Assembly (NCBI GenBank): GCA_003215055.1
Contig: QCKW01000005.1
Span: forward strand, 1-63,560
DNA from: Pelagibacteraceae bacterium AG-410-N23
GTDB taxonomy: Bacteria; Pseudomonadota; Alphaproteobacteria; Pelagibacterales; Pelagibacteraceae
DNA length: 63,560 nt
Direction of reading: 5' to 3'
Position numbers and translations under genes: made by a program. Positions 55,818 through 62,502 of the stretch are shown here, in pieces. Under the pieces are notes generated by a model, which was given only the letters and a program-made list of their open reading frames with translations, searched no databases and was not told the origin of the DNA. Position 1 is the stretch's first letter. Each line of letters opens with the position of its first letter.

Positions 55818-56858
55818 ATGAAAAAAAATGAAAATATTATTATCTTTAAGAATGATAGAATTGGTGATTTAATACCTAGTGTTGCAGCAATTAATCTTAT
55901 TATAAATAATAATCAGGATAAAAAAATAATAATATATCTTTCAAATATAAACTATAAGATGAAATTTTTATTTGAAAAAAAAAATGTTGAAGTGATTAAA
56001 GTAAAATACAGTCTTTCAATAATGAATAGAATTTCAATTCTTCTTTTTTTTTTGATGAACAAAATATCAAAAGTTTATATTATGAGACCAAAAAATTTTT
56101 TTTTTTTATTACCTTTCTTTTTCTTTTATAAGAAAATACAATTTTTTGCTTTATGTGTTAATTCAAATAATAATTATAGAAGACCAAAAAATTTTTTTCG
56201 AAAATATTTATCAAATTATGTAATTAATGATAGAGAAACTAAAAAGATAAGACCGTCAAGAAAAGAATTGCAATTAAATTTAGTTGATAGTGATTGGAAA
56301 AATAAATTAGTAGAAAAAGAATATGATTTAGAAATATCTGATCAATTAAAAAAAATTTTACCCATTGAATATTGTTTAATACATTATAAAAAAAATGTTT
56401 TTGAAAAATTATCTTGGGGTAGGGATGGTTTACTACAGATTATAACTCATCTTAATAAATACTACTCAAAAATAATTCTAATAAATGATATCGAGGGTGG
56501 TTCTGATAACGAATTTTTTAAGGGTATATATGATTGGTTTGACTTTAAATCAAGAAACTCATCAATTAAGAACAGCAATGTAATATATTTAGAGAATATT
56601 GATGGCCTGGATTTATTTAATGTTATTAAAAAAGCCAAAAAAACTATAGCTTGTCATGGTACAATAACATTGTTAGGAAATTTGGTTAATACTCCTATTT
56701 TAGATCTTTTTAATTGTGAAATAAATTCTTATGAGGATTTTTATCAATATAAAAATTCTTTTCATGAACATGTGCCAAAAAACAATTATGATTTTATTAT
56801 TCCAAATAAAGATATTGATAAAACATTGAGAAAGATGAAATTTTCACTAATAAAATGA
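55818..56858 (+). CDS. GT9-like (heptosyltransferase-type) glycosyltransferase
   Basis: 346 residues. The start IIIFKNDRIGDLIPSVAAINLI matches the RxDRIGD-type opening of GT9 enzymes, and TIACHGTITLLGNLVNTPILDLF near residue 285 matches their donor-side GxxTLLGN region. The middle is basic and hydrophobic (RPKNFFFLLPFFFFY), possibly membrane-associated. The sugar moved need not be heptose. Overlaps the next gene by 4 nt. Confidence 0.8.
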   Translation: MKKNENIIIFKNDRIGDLIPSVAAINLIINNNQDKKIIIYLSNINYKMKFLFEKKNVEVIKVKYSLSIMNRISILLFFLMNKISKVYIMRPKNFFFLLPFFFFYKKIQFFALCVNSNNNYRRPKNFFRKYLSNYVINDRETKKIRPSRKELQLNLVDSDWKNKLVEKEYDLEISDQLKKILPIEYCLIHYKKNVFEKLSWGRDGLLQIITHLNKYYSKIILINDIEGGSDNEFFKGIYDWFDFKSRNSSIKNSNVIYLENIDGLDLFNVIKKAKKTIACHGTITLLGNLVNTPILDLFNCEINSYEDFYQYKNSFHEHVPKNNYDFIIPNKDIDKTLRKMKFSLIK

Positions 56859-57796
56859 GAAAAAAATTAATTATTAGATTGTCTAATGAAATTGGTAATC
56901 AAATGTTTATGTATGCATCAGCTTATTCAATTTCAAAAAAATTAAACAGAGAACTTCTCATTGATAATGAGACTGCTTTCCTATCAAAAAAAAATATAAG
57001 TAAATTTGGATTAAATAATTTCAATTTAAGTTCAAATATTTGCTCAAATGAATATAAATTTAAAAATTTAAAAGGATATCTAAAAAGAAAAATATCAAAA
57101 AAAATTGATTTTCTAAGACATAAAAAGAAATTTTATATCGAAAAAAAAGATAAAATGAAAATTACATATTATAGTGATGAATTTTTAAATAAACACTTAT
57201 CTAATATAGCGTTTATAGAAGGTCATTTTGAGAGTTATAAGTATTTTGATGATTTAAGATCACAAATTCTTAATGAATTTAGTTTTAAAAATTTGAATAT
57301 TTTAAAAAAAAACGATTTTTATAATGAATTAAACTCATGTAATTCTGTTAGTATATGTTTAAGACAAAATCGATTTTCCGAAGGTAAGACAAAAGATACT
57401 GATAAAAATAATAAAAAATCAATAGATTTTACATTGGAACAAGTAAGATATATTAATAAATCTGCTTCTTTCATTAAAACTAAAATTAATAATCCTATTT
57501 TTTACCTTTGGTCTAATGATTTTTCATCAGTTCCTGAAAATTTATTTGAATTCAATTTTAAAAAAATTGACTTATCTTCACAAAAACTTGATTATGATCA
57601 AAGAATTTGTAGTCTTTTTTTATTAACACAATGTAAGCATTTTATTGTCACCACATCAACCTTCAATTGGTGGGGTGCATGGCTATCTAATTCTAAAGAT
57701 AAAATTATTATTAGACCAAATGATACTTTTTTTTCTAATTTCCGAGTAAATAATAGAGATTTTTGGCCTAAAGAATGGATTAAGCTAGATTTCTAA
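56855..57796 (+). CDS. GT11-family glycosyltransferase (alpha-1,2-fucosyltransferase type)
   Basis: 313 residues. Motif I GNQMFMYASAYSISKKLNR and motif III TTSTFNWWGAWLS are diagnostic for GT11. GHFESYKYF is also typical. The donor-binding HxRRxDY motif is altered to CLRQNRF (after SVSI), keeping only one Arg, so donor use may differ from GDP-fucose. No GDP-fucose genes are in view. Last 17 nt overlap the convergent sulfotransferase. Confidence 0.85.
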   Translation: MRKKLIIRLSNEIGNQMFMYASAYSISKKLNRELLIDNETAFLSKKNISKFGLNNFNLSSNICSNEYKFKNLKGYLKRKISKKIDFLRHKKKFYIEKKDKMKITYYSDEFLNKHLSNIAFIEGHFESYKYFDDLRSQILNEFSFKNLNILKKNDFYNELNSCNSVSICLRQNRFSEGKTKDTDKNNKKSIDFTLEQVRYINKSASFIKTKINNPIFYLWSNDFSSVPENLFEFNFKKIDLSSQKLDYDQRICSLFLLTQCKHFIVTTSTFNWWGAWLSNSKDKIIIRPNDTFFSNFRVNNRDFWPKEWIKLDF

Positions 57797-58484
57797 TATT
57801 TTTTTGAAAGTAATCCCACAATTTAATATCGTAAGTATTATTAATAACTATATCATTATTTTCATTATCTGAATAATTTTTTCTTTCTTTTTTGTTTTTT
57901 CCAATATGTTTCATCGATTCTTTTATGTTAAGTTTTGATTTCAGTACTTCTACATCTTTTTCCAAATTATCAAAATTAATAATAAAAAAAAAATTTTTAA
58001 GATTATCTTTTGCTTTTTCAAATTTTTCCTCGTCTATATCACAATTCAAATCACCAATTAAAAATTTACAAAAACAATTTTGATTAATTTTAACTTTTGA
58101 AACAAAATAATTTAAACCTTTTTTTGCGTGATTATGAAATGATAATTTTTTATTATTTAATTGCATCTCATAAAAAGATTTTACTCTTTTTATTGGATCT
58201 CGTATTACAGTAATGTATTTAAATTTTTTTGGATCACAATTTATTGAAACCAAATTATGTGCTGAATAATAGATATCTATATTATTTTCATATAGAAATG
58301 TACTTATTGATGTTCCTGCTGATTTTGGAGGGTGTACAAAACTAAATTGATTTTCATTTAAAATATAATTATTTGAATATATTTTTGAATGTTTAATTTG
58401 GTATTTGTGAAAATTTTCAGTTAAAAAAAAATAATCAGTTAATCTACAATAAAATCTTTCTAATTCTTTAATAATTTTTTTCAT
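57780..58484 (-). CDS. Sulfotransferase-family protein
   Basis: 234 residues. 5'-phosphosulfate loop PPKSAGTS (52-59) and 3'-phosphate motif VIRDPIKRVKSFYE (Arg95, Ser103) place it among PAPS-dependent carbohydrate sulfotransferases (sulfotransferase-2 like). A C-terminal Asn/Lys-rich part is not diagnostic. Placed at the end of the glycan cluster but on the other strand, convergent with the GT11 gene, so a role in sulfating a surface glycan is an inference. No PAPS synthesis genes in the window. Confidence 0.82.
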   Translation of the reverse strand: MKKIIKELERFYCRLTDYFFLTENFHKYQIKHSKIYSNNYILNENQFSFVHPPKSAGTSISTFLYENNIDIYYSAHNLVSINCDPKKFKYITVIRDPIKRVKSFYEMQLNNKKLSFHNHAKKGLNYFVSKVKINQNCFCKFLIGDLNCDIDEEKFEKAKDNLKNFFFIINFDNLEKDVEVLKSKLNIKESMKHIGKNKKERKNYSDNENNDIVINNTYDIKLWDYFQKNIRNLA

Positions 58485-58493
58485 TAAAGTCTT

Positions 58494-59447
58494 TTATATC
58501 TTAATTTTATTTAATGCATTATTTTTAAAGATATTTGCTTCTCTTATGTATCTTCTAACCATTTGCGTTGATTTGTGACCAGTCATTGCCATTATACTAC
58601 GTTCATCAGCCCCAGACTCTGCAGCAACTGTTGCAAAACCTGATCTTAAACTATGACCTGCAAAATTTTTATTTTCAATACCTGCTAAATTTAAATATTC
58701 TTTCATTAGTAAAACTACAGATTGGTCAGTTAATCTTTTATCAGTTAAAGTAGATCCCTTAGAAAATCTTCTAAAAATAGGTCCAGATTTAATTTTAGAA
58801 ATTTCTAACCATCTTTTAAGATTTACTACTGGACAATAAATTTCATTAGTGAAGTAGGGCAGTCCTTTAATCATTCCTTCACCAAATTGATCTGTTTTTG
58901 ATTTTTTGATGGTGATTTTAAGCCCTTCAGGTACAAATTCTAAATCTTCAAAATCAATTGTAATAAGCTCAGTTCGTCTAAAGCCACCTCCAAACCCTAC
59001 TAGTATGATAGACTTGTCTCTAGACTTCTTGATATCCTCAATTTTTTGTTTATTAATTACATTAATTATTGATTTTAAATGATTGATTAATATAGGTTTT
59101 TTTCCTTTCTGTATGCTTCCTTTAACTCTTCTTATTCCCATTAAATTTTCAACAATGATTGGATGTTTTGTGTCTAAATAATGCCCTTTTAGTTTATGAA
59201 CCATGCTTATTGAGACCAATCTTCTTCTTAAAGTGCTTATTTTTGAATTTTTAGAAAGGTGGGTTAGATATAATGAAACTATTTTTGGCTCTGTTGGTAA
59301 AGAATTTAAACCATGCTTTGCACAAAAAGCTCCAAAATCTTTAAAATCTGATTTGTATGCTCTTAAAGTATTATTTGCTTTAGAACTTTTGAGGTTACTT
59401 AAAGTTGCCTCATGAAGAGATTTTAGGTCTGTTGTCAGTTCAGTCAT
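58494..59447 (-). CDS. Tyrosine recombinase / integrase
   Basis: 317 residues. Core-binding (SAM-like) domain about 10-105; catalytic domain with Arg157 in GFRRTEL, beta-hairpin Lys in KKSKTDQ (about 182-184), HSLR (His265, Arg268), His291 in TGHKS and Tyr300 in RRYIREAN. All pentad-plus residues are present, so it should be active. Resembles stand-alone chromosomal and phage-type integrases rather than XerC/D in its surroundings. It borders the glycan region on the right. Its promoter side holds TGATAA inverted repeats. Confidence 0.95.
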   Translation of the reverse strand: MTELTTDLKSLHEATLSNLKSSKANNTLRAYKSDFKDFGAFCAKHGLNSLPTEPKIVSLYLTHLSKNSKISTLRRRLVSISMVHKLKGHYLDTKHPIIVENLMGIRRVKGSIQKGKKPILINHLKSIINVINKQKIEDIKKSRDKSIILVGFGGGFRRTELITIDFEDLEFVPEGLKITIKKSKTDQFGEGMIKGLPYFTNEIYCPVVNLKRWLEISKIKSGPIFRRFSKGSTLTDKRLTDQSVVLLMKEYLNLAGIENKNFAGHSLRSGFATVAAESGADERSIMAMTGHKSTQMVRRYIREANIFKNNALNKIKI

Positions 59448-59458
59448 ATAATTACTAT

Positions 59459-59477
59459 TGATAATAATTAATTATCA
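59459..59477. repeat. Inverted repeat upstream of the integrase
   Basis: TGATAAT (59459-59465), five bases, ATTATCA (59471-59477), directly before the integrase start. Possible operator or recombinase site. Confidence 0.45.
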
Positions 59478-59527
59478 TTACTAATATATCAAGTGATTTT
59501 TTAATGTCAATAGTTTAAATTAAAATT

Positions 59528-59701
59528 ATGGGTTCAATTGATGGAGAGATTCCTGCTGTATGGTTTTTAATCAGTTCAATTGGATTTGTGATATTAAGTC
59601 TTATTCAGTACAGAAATACTGGAAAAAGTTTTAATACTATTTTTTTATTTGTAATGGCTGCAATATTCTTTGTTAGTTACTTGATAATTCTTACAAAATA
59701 A
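59528..59701 (+). CDS. 57-residue membrane protein, function unknown
   Basis: ATG 59528 to TAA 59699-59701. The product starts MGSIDGEIPAVWFL and has two hydrophobic helices (about 9-27 and 36-54) joined by a polar QYRNTGKSFN turn. It lies between the divergent integrase and the structured RNA element. No family recognised. Two clean helices and a normal composition favour a real gene, but there is no strong ribosome binding site. Confidence 0.5.
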   Translation: MGSIDGEIPAVWFLISSIGFVILSLIQYRNTGKSFNTIFLFVMAAIFFVSYLIILTK

Positions 59702-59702
59702 A

Positions 59703-59765
59703 AGTTATCACCATAATTCACAATAGATCTAGCTATTTTAAAAAAACAACTATTTAGTGATAACT
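59703..59765. repeat. Perfect 9-bp inverted repeat with 45-base spacer
   Basis: AGTTATCAC (59703-59711) and GTGATAACT (59757-59765) are exact complements. A smaller AATAG/CTATT repeat (59722-59726 and 59733-59737) lies inside. Both arms contain the TGATAA word also found before the integrase. The right arm overlaps a possible -35 element (GTGATA, 59757-59762) for the structured RNA, with TAATAT at 59781-59786 as possible -10. Confidence 0.5.
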
Positions 59766-59795
59766 ATTTAAGTACTTTTCTAATATAGTAAATTT

Positions 59796-59983
59796 AACTT
59801 AAGAGGCAACTCTTAACTGGCCAGCTAGAGAAAGGCCGAGAGGTTTAAGTCTAGAGGGCAGAAAACCCTGTAAAGCAGCGCTAAACATACGGGGTGGTCG
59901 GTTCGGCGGTAGCGCATACAACGACGAACCATAAAATTCTGATCTTTGCACCGTAAAAAAGTGTGAAGTATCAGGGTTTTTTT
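59796..59983 (+). ncRNA. Candidate structured RNA or leader, family unknown
   Basis: About 190 bases, much richer in G+C than the surroundings (69 of 130 bases in 59801-59930). Structures seen by hand: TTAAGAG-GCAA-CTCTTAA (59799-59816), a perfect stem with a GNRA loop; AGGG/CCCT (59855-59869); a stem 59900-59910/59920-59930 (GGTTCG with CGAACC, then G-A mismatches); GCGCT (59878-59882) able to pair with AGCGC in the loop of that stem (59911-59915), a possible pseudoknot; then an intrinsic terminator. It carries no convincing ORF. Either an independent small RNA, or a regulatory leader of the MGMT gene that starts 3 nt later. Ends are estimates. I do not recognise a known family. Confidence 0.6.
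59933..59983 (+). terminator. Intrinsic terminator ending the structured RNA
   Basis: Stem CTGAT (59939-59943) / ATCAG (59970-59974) continued by CTTTGCAC (59944-59951) / GTGTGAAG (59961-59968) with two G-U pairs and one unpaired T, loop CGTAAAAAA, followed by T-rich 59977-59983. Upstream AAAATT can extend the pairing into the T tract. It ends 3 nt before the MGMT start codon. Confidence 0.85.
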
Positions 59984-59986
59984 ATT

Positions 59987-60265
59987 ATGAAATCTCTTTC
60001 AGGCACAATATTTCAATTAAAAGTATGGAAATACCTAAAAACAATACCAAAAGGACGAGTAAAAACTTATAAACAGGTTGCTATTGCAATAAAAAGCCCT
60101 AAATCAGCACGTGCTGTAGCTAATGCTTGTGCTAAAAACCCATATGCTCCAAAAATACCTTGTCATAGAGTGATCAGGTCTGATGGAACCCTTGGAGGCT
60201 ACTCTGGTAGAGGTGGAATTAAGCAAAAGCTTAAATTACTTAGATCTGAAAAAGTAGCTATTTAG
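59987..60265 (+). CDS. MGMT/Ogt-family protein, DNA-binding domain only
   Basis: 92 residues from ATG 59987. An earlier in-frame GTG at 59963 would lie inside the terminator stem, so I reject it. The protein consists only of the C-terminal domain of O6-alkylguanine-DNA alkyltransferases: helix-turn-helix with the Arg finger (SARAVANA, Arg43) and acceptor Cys59 in IPCHRVIR, then GGYSGRGGIKQKLKLL. The N-terminal domain is missing. Unlike alkyltransferase-like (ATL) proteins, which have Trp at this place, the reactive Cys is kept, so alkyl transfer is possible. It is preceded by no Shine-Dalgarno sequence, only the terminator T tract. Confidence 0.9.
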   Translation: MKSLSGTIFQLKVWKYLKTIPKGRVKTYKQVAIAIKSPKSARAVANACAKNPYAPKIPCHRVIRSDGTLGGYSGRGGIKQKLKLLRSEKVAI

Positions 60266-60290
60266 TGCTATTTTAAACCTTTTTTAAGTT

Positions 60291-60319
60291 AAAAAAGTGT
60301 TTTAAATCAACACTTTTTT
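60291..60319. terminator. Intrinsic terminator after the MGMT gene
   Basis: Perfect 11-bp stem AAAAAAGTGTT (60291-60301) / AACACTTTTTT (60309-60319), loop TTAAATC. The A and T runs at the ends allow function in both directions. It begins 25 nt after the MGMT stop. Confidence 0.85.
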
Positions 60320-60727
60320 ACCTTTTTGCGTAGTTTCTCTCAAAAAAACGTAATTCACCCTTCAGTTGTACCATGTATTAGCCTATACCAAAAATAGACC
60401 CCTCTATGGACGTTTAAATGCTATATTCAATTAGTGCATCGCTCTACTATTTAACTATATCAATGCTTTTAGACTACCCCTATTTTTTAGAAATTTTCAT
60501 AACCACAATCGAAAAAAGTCGCTATTTTAATGGTTTATTTGATATTTTTCATAATTTGTTATAAATCTACATTCTTGCAGAGCAATTTAATTTGATTTTG
60601 ATATTAAATAATCAAAAACACTCAAAAAATTATGTAATTTATATTATTAATAAAATACAATAATTACAATATTTTACATTAAATACTTAATGTAATACTT
60701 TAAATAATAGTAAATAAATAATACCTA
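60320..60727. other. Gene-free stretch, AT-rich
   Basis: About 410 bases between the MGMT terminator and the end of the leftward EamA gene. I see no gene, tRNA or clear regulatory site. One perfect inverted repeat, TTACATTAA (60674-60682) / TTAATGTAA (60687-60695), loop ATAC, lies downstream of the EamA gene, but no T tract follows it on that strand. It is the longest empty stretch in an otherwise packed window. Confidence 0.6.
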
Positions 60728-61579
60728 TTATTTTACTTTTTTAACTAAGTTTTCTCTTCTTGAGATGTAGATGCCACTTAATACAATAATAAATAAACCT
60801 AAGAAAGTCCAATTATCAGGAAAATCACTAAAGAAATAATAACCTATAATTATGTTTGTAATGATCTCAAAATAACTGAATGGAGCTAATTTAGATGCAT
60901 CAGCGTATTTGAGAGACAATATTAGAAATAAATGCCCTATACAAGCAAATACACCTATAGCAGCCATCATAGACCACTGACTTAAGGTAGGTTTTACCCA
61001 TACAAATGGCATTACAGTAGATATAATTATGGCCCCTACTACACCAGTTAACAGCAAAGTTAATAAAGGATTGTCTGAGGTACTTAGTTTACGAGTAATA
61101 ATCAAATAAAACCCATACATTACACCTGTTCCTAGAGCAGCTATACTTGCTAAGTTAATTTCTACGAAACCTGGTCTTATAACTACTAAAGAACCAATAA
61201 AACCTATAATTACTGCTGACCATCTTCTAAATCCTACCTTTTCACCTAAAAAAATTGGAGAAAAAGCAGTAACGATTAAAGGTGCAACAAAAGCTAAAGT
61301 TAATGCTTTAGCTAAAGAAATAACCGAAATTGCATAAAAGAAACAAATATTAGCGGTTAAAAGAATTAAACCTCTAACAAATTGCAGTTTTGGTTTATCC
61401 GTCCATACAAGATTTTTTCGAAAAAAGAAAAACATAATTGGGAAAGTGAAAGCCACTGTAAAAAAATATCTTGCCCAAGTAATTTGTAGTACTGGAAGAT
61501 CTGCACTTAAATATTTTGCAAATCCATCCATAATTGGAAGCATTACCCATGCTAGTAGATTAAAAGTTATAGCCTTCAT
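60728..61579 (-). CDS. EamA/DMT-family transporter
   Basis: 283 residues with ten helices in two EamA repeats. WARYFFTVAFTFPIMFFFF, AISVISLAKALTLAFVAPLIVTAFSPIFLGEKVGFRRW in the first repeat and YADASKLAPFSYFEIITNIIIGYYFFSDFP in the second are family patterns. Members export amino acids or other metabolites; substrate unknown. Leftward, 20 nt after the AEC gene. Confidence 0.92.
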   Translation of the reverse strand: MKAITFNLLAWVMLPIMDGFAKYLSADLPVLQITWARYFFTVAFTFPIMFFFFRKNLVWTDKPKLQFVRGLILLTANICFFYAISVISLAKALTLAFVAPLIVTAFSPIFLGEKVGFRRWSAVIIGFIGSLVVIRPGFVEINLASIAALGTGVMYGFYLIITRKLSTSDNPLLTLLLTGVVGAIIISTVMPFVWVKPTLSQWSMMAAIGVFACIGHLFLILSLKYADASKLAPFSYFEIITNIIIGYYFFSDFPDNWTFLGLFIIVLSGIYISRRENLVKKVK

Positions 61580-61599
61580 TTATAGATGAAGGATATAGA

Positions 61600-62502
61600 T
61601 TAATTAAAGTATTTTAAAGCAAAGAATACAACGATTGGAATAGTTATAAATGACATTAATGTTGAAACAACAATAGTGCTAGCGACACTATCAACAATTT
61701 TTTTAGGTGAATATATTGATGCAACAAGATAATTAAGAACAGCACTTGGCATTGAACATTGTATTAATAAAACACCTGCTGCAAATCCTTCTAAATTAAA
61801 ATACAAAATTAATGCATATCCTATTATAGGACCAATAATAACTCTTCCAATAGAGGAAAAAACTGCCTTGTTAAGTGAGAAAACTTTTAATCTTGTTAGC
61901 GCTATACCTAAAGACATAAGAATAAGAAATATTGTTGCATACATCAATAAGAAAGTAGTATTTTCAACAAATCCAGGTAGTTCTAAATCAAAATAAAGCA
62001 AAATTATTGCAACTATTATTGCATAAAATGGTGGGCTTTTAAGGATAACATTTAAACTAAATTTTCTATCAGCTAAAAATACACCCAAAGTGAAGTGACA
62101 TAAAATTATCAATGCGGATATGGCTGCAGAAACTCCGAGGCCTTGTGAACCGTAAGCAAATAAACATATTGGTAAACCCATATTACCAGTGTTAGGCATT
62201 GTTAGTGGTGGTAATTCTCTAATAATATCTTTGGTTTTTAGAAGATATAATATAATTATTCCTGTGAACATAAATCCACAGATTGCTAATGCGTAATACC
62301 AAAAATAATTAAGAAAAATATTAAATGATATATTTACTGGATTTAAAGCATAAATTATCATTGCAGGAGTACCTACATTGGCTGCAAAATTAGTAATAAA
62401 TGTGGTGTCAATTTTCGGGTTTTTTTTACCTAAATAATAACCAATCCCTACTACAAAAAAAACAGGAAATAAAACCTCAAAAAGTTTTAGGTAAATTTCC
62501 AT
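61600..62502 (-). CDS. AEC-family (auxin efflux carrier-like) transporter
   Basis: 300 residues, about ten helices. VLFPVFFVVGIGYYLGKK at the start, TMPNTGNMGLPICLFAYGSQGL (the NxGxxGLP motif in the unwound helix) and QCSMPSAVLNYLVASIY near the end are AEC signatures. Substrates are usually organic acids such as malate; unknown here. Its ATG shares one base with the stop of hom, implying co-transcription. Confidence 0.92.
   Translation of the reverse strand: MEIYLKLFEVLFPVFFVVGIGYYLGKKNPKIDTTFITNFAANVGTPAMIIYALNPVNISFNIFLNYFWYYALAICGFMFTGIIILYLLKTKDIIRELPPLTMPNTGNMGLPICLFAYGSQGLGVSAAISALIILCHFTLGVFLADRKFSLNVILKSPPFYAIIVAIILLYFDLELPGFVENTTFLLMYATIFLILMSLGIALTRLKVFSLNKAVFSSIGRVIIGPIIGYALILYFNLEGFAAGVLLIQCSMPSAVLNYLVASIYSPKKIVDSVASTIVVSTLMSFITIPIVVFFALKYFN

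Noticed and set aside
59830-59880. Class II tRNA or tRNA relic (GGCCGAGAGGTTTAAG looks like a Ser/Leu D arm)
   Set aside because: The next hairpin has A at position 33, only four pairs, and no T arm or acceptor stem can be formed around it.
59796-59983. tmRNA (ssrA), a frequent integrase target
   Set aside because: The words GGTTCGGCGG and AACGACGAA recall tmRNA, but there is no T-arm, no CCA acceptor, and the only tag-like frame (GCA TAC AAC GAC GAA CCA TAA) lacks the hydrophobic end of real tags.
60380-60410. Copy of the tRNA-Glu 3' end as right attachment site
   Set aside because: Only a loose match (CCCCT...GGACG) exists; too short and interrupted to count as an att repeat.
60330-60420. 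Broken leftward gene in the empty stretch
   Set aside because: Two short adjacent frames on the minus strand look protein-like, but each is under 20 codons and neither resembles a family I know.
60674-60695. Terminator for the EamA gene
   Set aside because: The inverted repeat is perfect, but no T tract follows on the minus strand; kept only as a repeat within the gene-free stretch.
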